Shown: one piece after another, positions 62,831 to 64,000 of the stretch
Layout: the number at the start of each line of letters is the position of its first letter
How positions within the stretch are numbered: the stretch's first letter is position 1
Source of the DNA: Rhodanobacter denitrificans
Lineage (GTDB): Bacteria > Pseudomonadota > Gammaproteobacteria > Xanthomonadales > Rhodanobacteraceae
DNA: 64,000 nucleotides
Direction: 5' to 3'
Assembly (NCBI GenBank): GCA_017848855.1
Contig: JAFIHF010000071.1
Coordinates: 1-64,000, forward strand
Position numbers and translations under genes: made by a program
The notes under the pieces: generated by a model
Seen by the model: the letters and a program-made list of their open reading frames with translations, nothing else
The model's database searches: none
Told to the model about the DNA's origin: nothing

Positions 62831-63099
62831 CACGCGGCGTCCATGGCGTTCCAGTTCGGCAGGTCGCGTGCCCGCTCGGGCCGTTCGCGGTGTCGAACGA
62901 TGGCGGATCGCTCCACCAATGGGCGACCAGCAAAGTTTTCCCGGAAGGAGATGCCCATCTTCGCGAGTCGTGCGCACTGCGTGCTTCGGCGGCTGCACTC
63001 AGTCAGTTCGGCCACTTCACTTGGGGTTAGCCAGGTGGACATTTCGCGGTGGGATTCAGCGTCTTCAAATCCAACCTTTTCGGGGCGAGTCTTGCTCAT
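62830..63099 (-). CDS. DUF4224 excisionase-like protein
   Basis: An 89-aa protein with WLTPSEVAELTECSRRSTQC and GISFRENFAGRPLVERSAIV, the layout of DUF4224 proteins that accompany phage-type integrases. It is likely an excisionase or directionality factor. Its stop overlaps the integrase start (TGATG). ATG 63042 (MSTWLTPSEV) is an alternative start; ATG 63099 adds 19 residues. Confidence 0.8.
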   Translation of the reverse strand: MSKTRPEKVGFEDAESHREMSTWLTPSEVAELTECSRRSTQCARLAKMGISFRENFAGRPLVERSAIVRHRERPERARDLPNWNAMDAA

Positions 63100-63438
63100 G
63101 CACCGCGAGCTCCGCTTGAGGTGACCCATCGTGAGGCAGTTCGCGAAGGTCGCCGTGCTCGAAACAGCCGATTGAAGGACCTGTATGGCGACAAAGTGAT
63201 ACGGTTTCGCCTTGAACAAGGTTGGTTTCGGTCCAATGCCGGGGATGTCGGAAGGTTGAAGGGTTGGTTCGAACCACGTAGTGCGCGTCGCAGATTATTT
63301 TCAGGAGCTGCCAACGGCTTCATCCCTGGCGCCGGATTGAAGGAAGCCAGCTAGCTGGGTGCGCATGATTCGTCGCGCACCGACGGGCTCGGAAGCCTCA
63401 GTCGCCGCGAACTTCCGGTGGAGTGCCTGGATTTCGAC
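63100..63438. other. Non-coding stretch upstream of the excisionase gene
   Basis: No frame in this 340-bp stretch has family features. The base composition is less GC-rich than the left part of the window. The end of the stretch carries GTGCGC/GCGCAC arms around ATGATTCGTC (63359-63380). It may hold the excisionase promoter; nothing definite is seen. Confidence 0.4.
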
Positions 63439-63759
63439 TTACGCGGGATGAGTAGCTGCGGCGCGCCGCAACGCGCCCAGAAGTCTCTCGCCGAGCGCTA
63501 TGGCGATGATGCCCAGCACCCACACGGACCCTGCAGCAAGCACCGTCACAACCCCACCAGCAAAGCTCATCCCTAAAAACAGAGCGCCGTGGTAGTCGAG
63601 CCAATGGCGCGGCGATAGCTCCGGCGCAAATCCTTGAGCCGCCCATTCGATCCAACTGAACAGGCTGAGGAGGATGCAAAGGAGCGGCGAGCCGAGGATC
63701 AGGCGGAGCATGGCGGGCGATTCACGACCCGGATCAACGGGAAGACGTTTTTTCGACAT
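63439..63759 (-). CDS. Hypothetical membrane protein
   Basis: A 106-aa protein with two to three hydrophobic segments (LRLILGSPLLCILLSLFSWI, ALFLGMSFAGGVVTVLAAGS and VWVLGIIAIALG) after a basic start MSKKRLPVDPGRE. No family recognised. Location inside the island end suggests an accessory role. It is divergent from the partial gene at 63792. Confidence 0.65.
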   Translation of the reverse strand: MSKKRLPVDPGRESPAMLRLILGSPLLCILLSLFSWIEWAAQGFAPELSPRHWLDYHGALFLGMSFAGGVVTVLAAGSVWVLGIIAIALGERLLGALRRAAATHPA

Positions 63760-63791
63760 GGCTGGGCCTCTACAAGCGGATAGGGAGCCCT

Positions 63792-64000
63792 ATGCCCAAG
63801 GTGGGGCCGATGCCCGATACCTCGGCGCAGGAGCTTGTGCGCAACCGGCTGGGAGTGATGCTTGCCACCCTACTGCTTCCAGCAGCGGTGGCAGGTGGCA
63901 GGATGGAGGCTCCCGATATCGAAGTGCCTGCGTCCCCCAATGGAGGGTTTGAGCCGGTATCCTTGCAGGCGACGGGGCGTGCGACGAAGGTAGTGGCTCC
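63792..64000 (+). CDS. Unknown exported protein, cut by the window edge
   Basis: An open frame from ATG 63792 to the last base (69 codons). Residues 19-35 (NRLGVMLATLLLPAAVAGG) resemble a signal peptide or anchor, followed by MEAPDIEVPASPNGGFEPVS. An AGGGAG lies six bases upstream. No family recognised; the frame continues outside the window. Confidence 0.5.
   Translation, partial: MPKVGPMPDTSAQELVRNRLGVMLATLLLPAAVAGGRMEAPDIEVPASPNGGFEPVSLQATGRATKVVA

Overview
The window is a GC-rich gammaproteobacterial chromosome segment. The order of the rod-shape operon followed by mltB, rlpA, dacC, ybeD, lipB and lipA, a DUF4224-type excisionase, a split class II ribonucleotide reductase and abundant GTAGGAGCG-type REP sequences point to the Xanthomonadales, most likely the Rhodanobacteraceae (Rhodanobacter, Dyella or Frateuria type). 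The genus is an inference; no ribosomal sequence long enough to decide it is present.

Layout. 1-130: 3' end of a 5S rRNA and its terminator. 0.2-2.8 kb: glpK and a PfkB-type kinase, convergent. 3-14.7 kb: cell envelope and lipoate block, mreB-mreC-mreD-mrdA-rodA-mltB-rlpA-dacC-ybeD-lipB-lipA, with many stop/start overlaps that suggest translational coupling, then the tail-specific protease prc. 17-25.6 kb: DUF4126 membrane protein, M1 and M17 aminopeptidases, a YigB-like phosphatase, a PstS-like binding protein fused to LysM, and a Deg-type periplasmic protease. 26-30.9 kb: class II (B12-dependent) ribonucleotide reductase; NrdJ carries a 374-residue LAGLIDADG intein placed directly before its catalytic cysteine, and the C-terminal part of the enzyme (NrdJb) is a separate gene behind an H1-like gene. 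30.9-31.9 kb: an AT-rich orphan RES-domain gene. 32-46.5 kb: mixed housekeeping and accessory genes (OmpH, M14 peptidase, prolyl hydroxylase, HAD, PIN, nicotinamidase, phospholipase D/cardiolipin synthase, TonB, hemolysin III, a ParE/RHH toxin-antitoxin pair). 47-51 kb: three genes of a 2-oxo acid dehydrogenase complex (E2, E1 beta, E1 alpha). 51-58.3 kb: aromatic amino acid catabolism: tryptophan 2,3-dioxygenase, a POT peptide transporter, then a MarR regulator divergent from hpd, a DUF559 gene, hmgA and fumarylacetoacetase. 58.5-62 kb: small membrane protein, trpS, arginase, higBA. 62-64 kb: end of an integrated island: a 3' fragment of a Thr-tRNA used as att site, a decayed tyrosine integrase, an excisionase-like gene and unknown genes running off the edge.

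The most unusual layer is repeats. At least three palindromic families are scattered through and into genes: REP pairs (GTAGGAGCGCACCC type), CCCCTCTCCC/GGGAGAGGGG palindromes, and larger elements built from hairpins whose stems differ while their loops are nearly constant (CATGGATG in one type, AGGA in the other). Two 0.6-kb copies of the largest element lie in inverted orientation about 26 kb apart. Repeats supply or touch functional signals of several genes: the leader of mreC, the N-terminus of lipB, a linker in nrdJb, an in-frame 125-codon insert in a PIN gene, the ends of a DUF559 cassette, and stop codons of the cls and POT genes.
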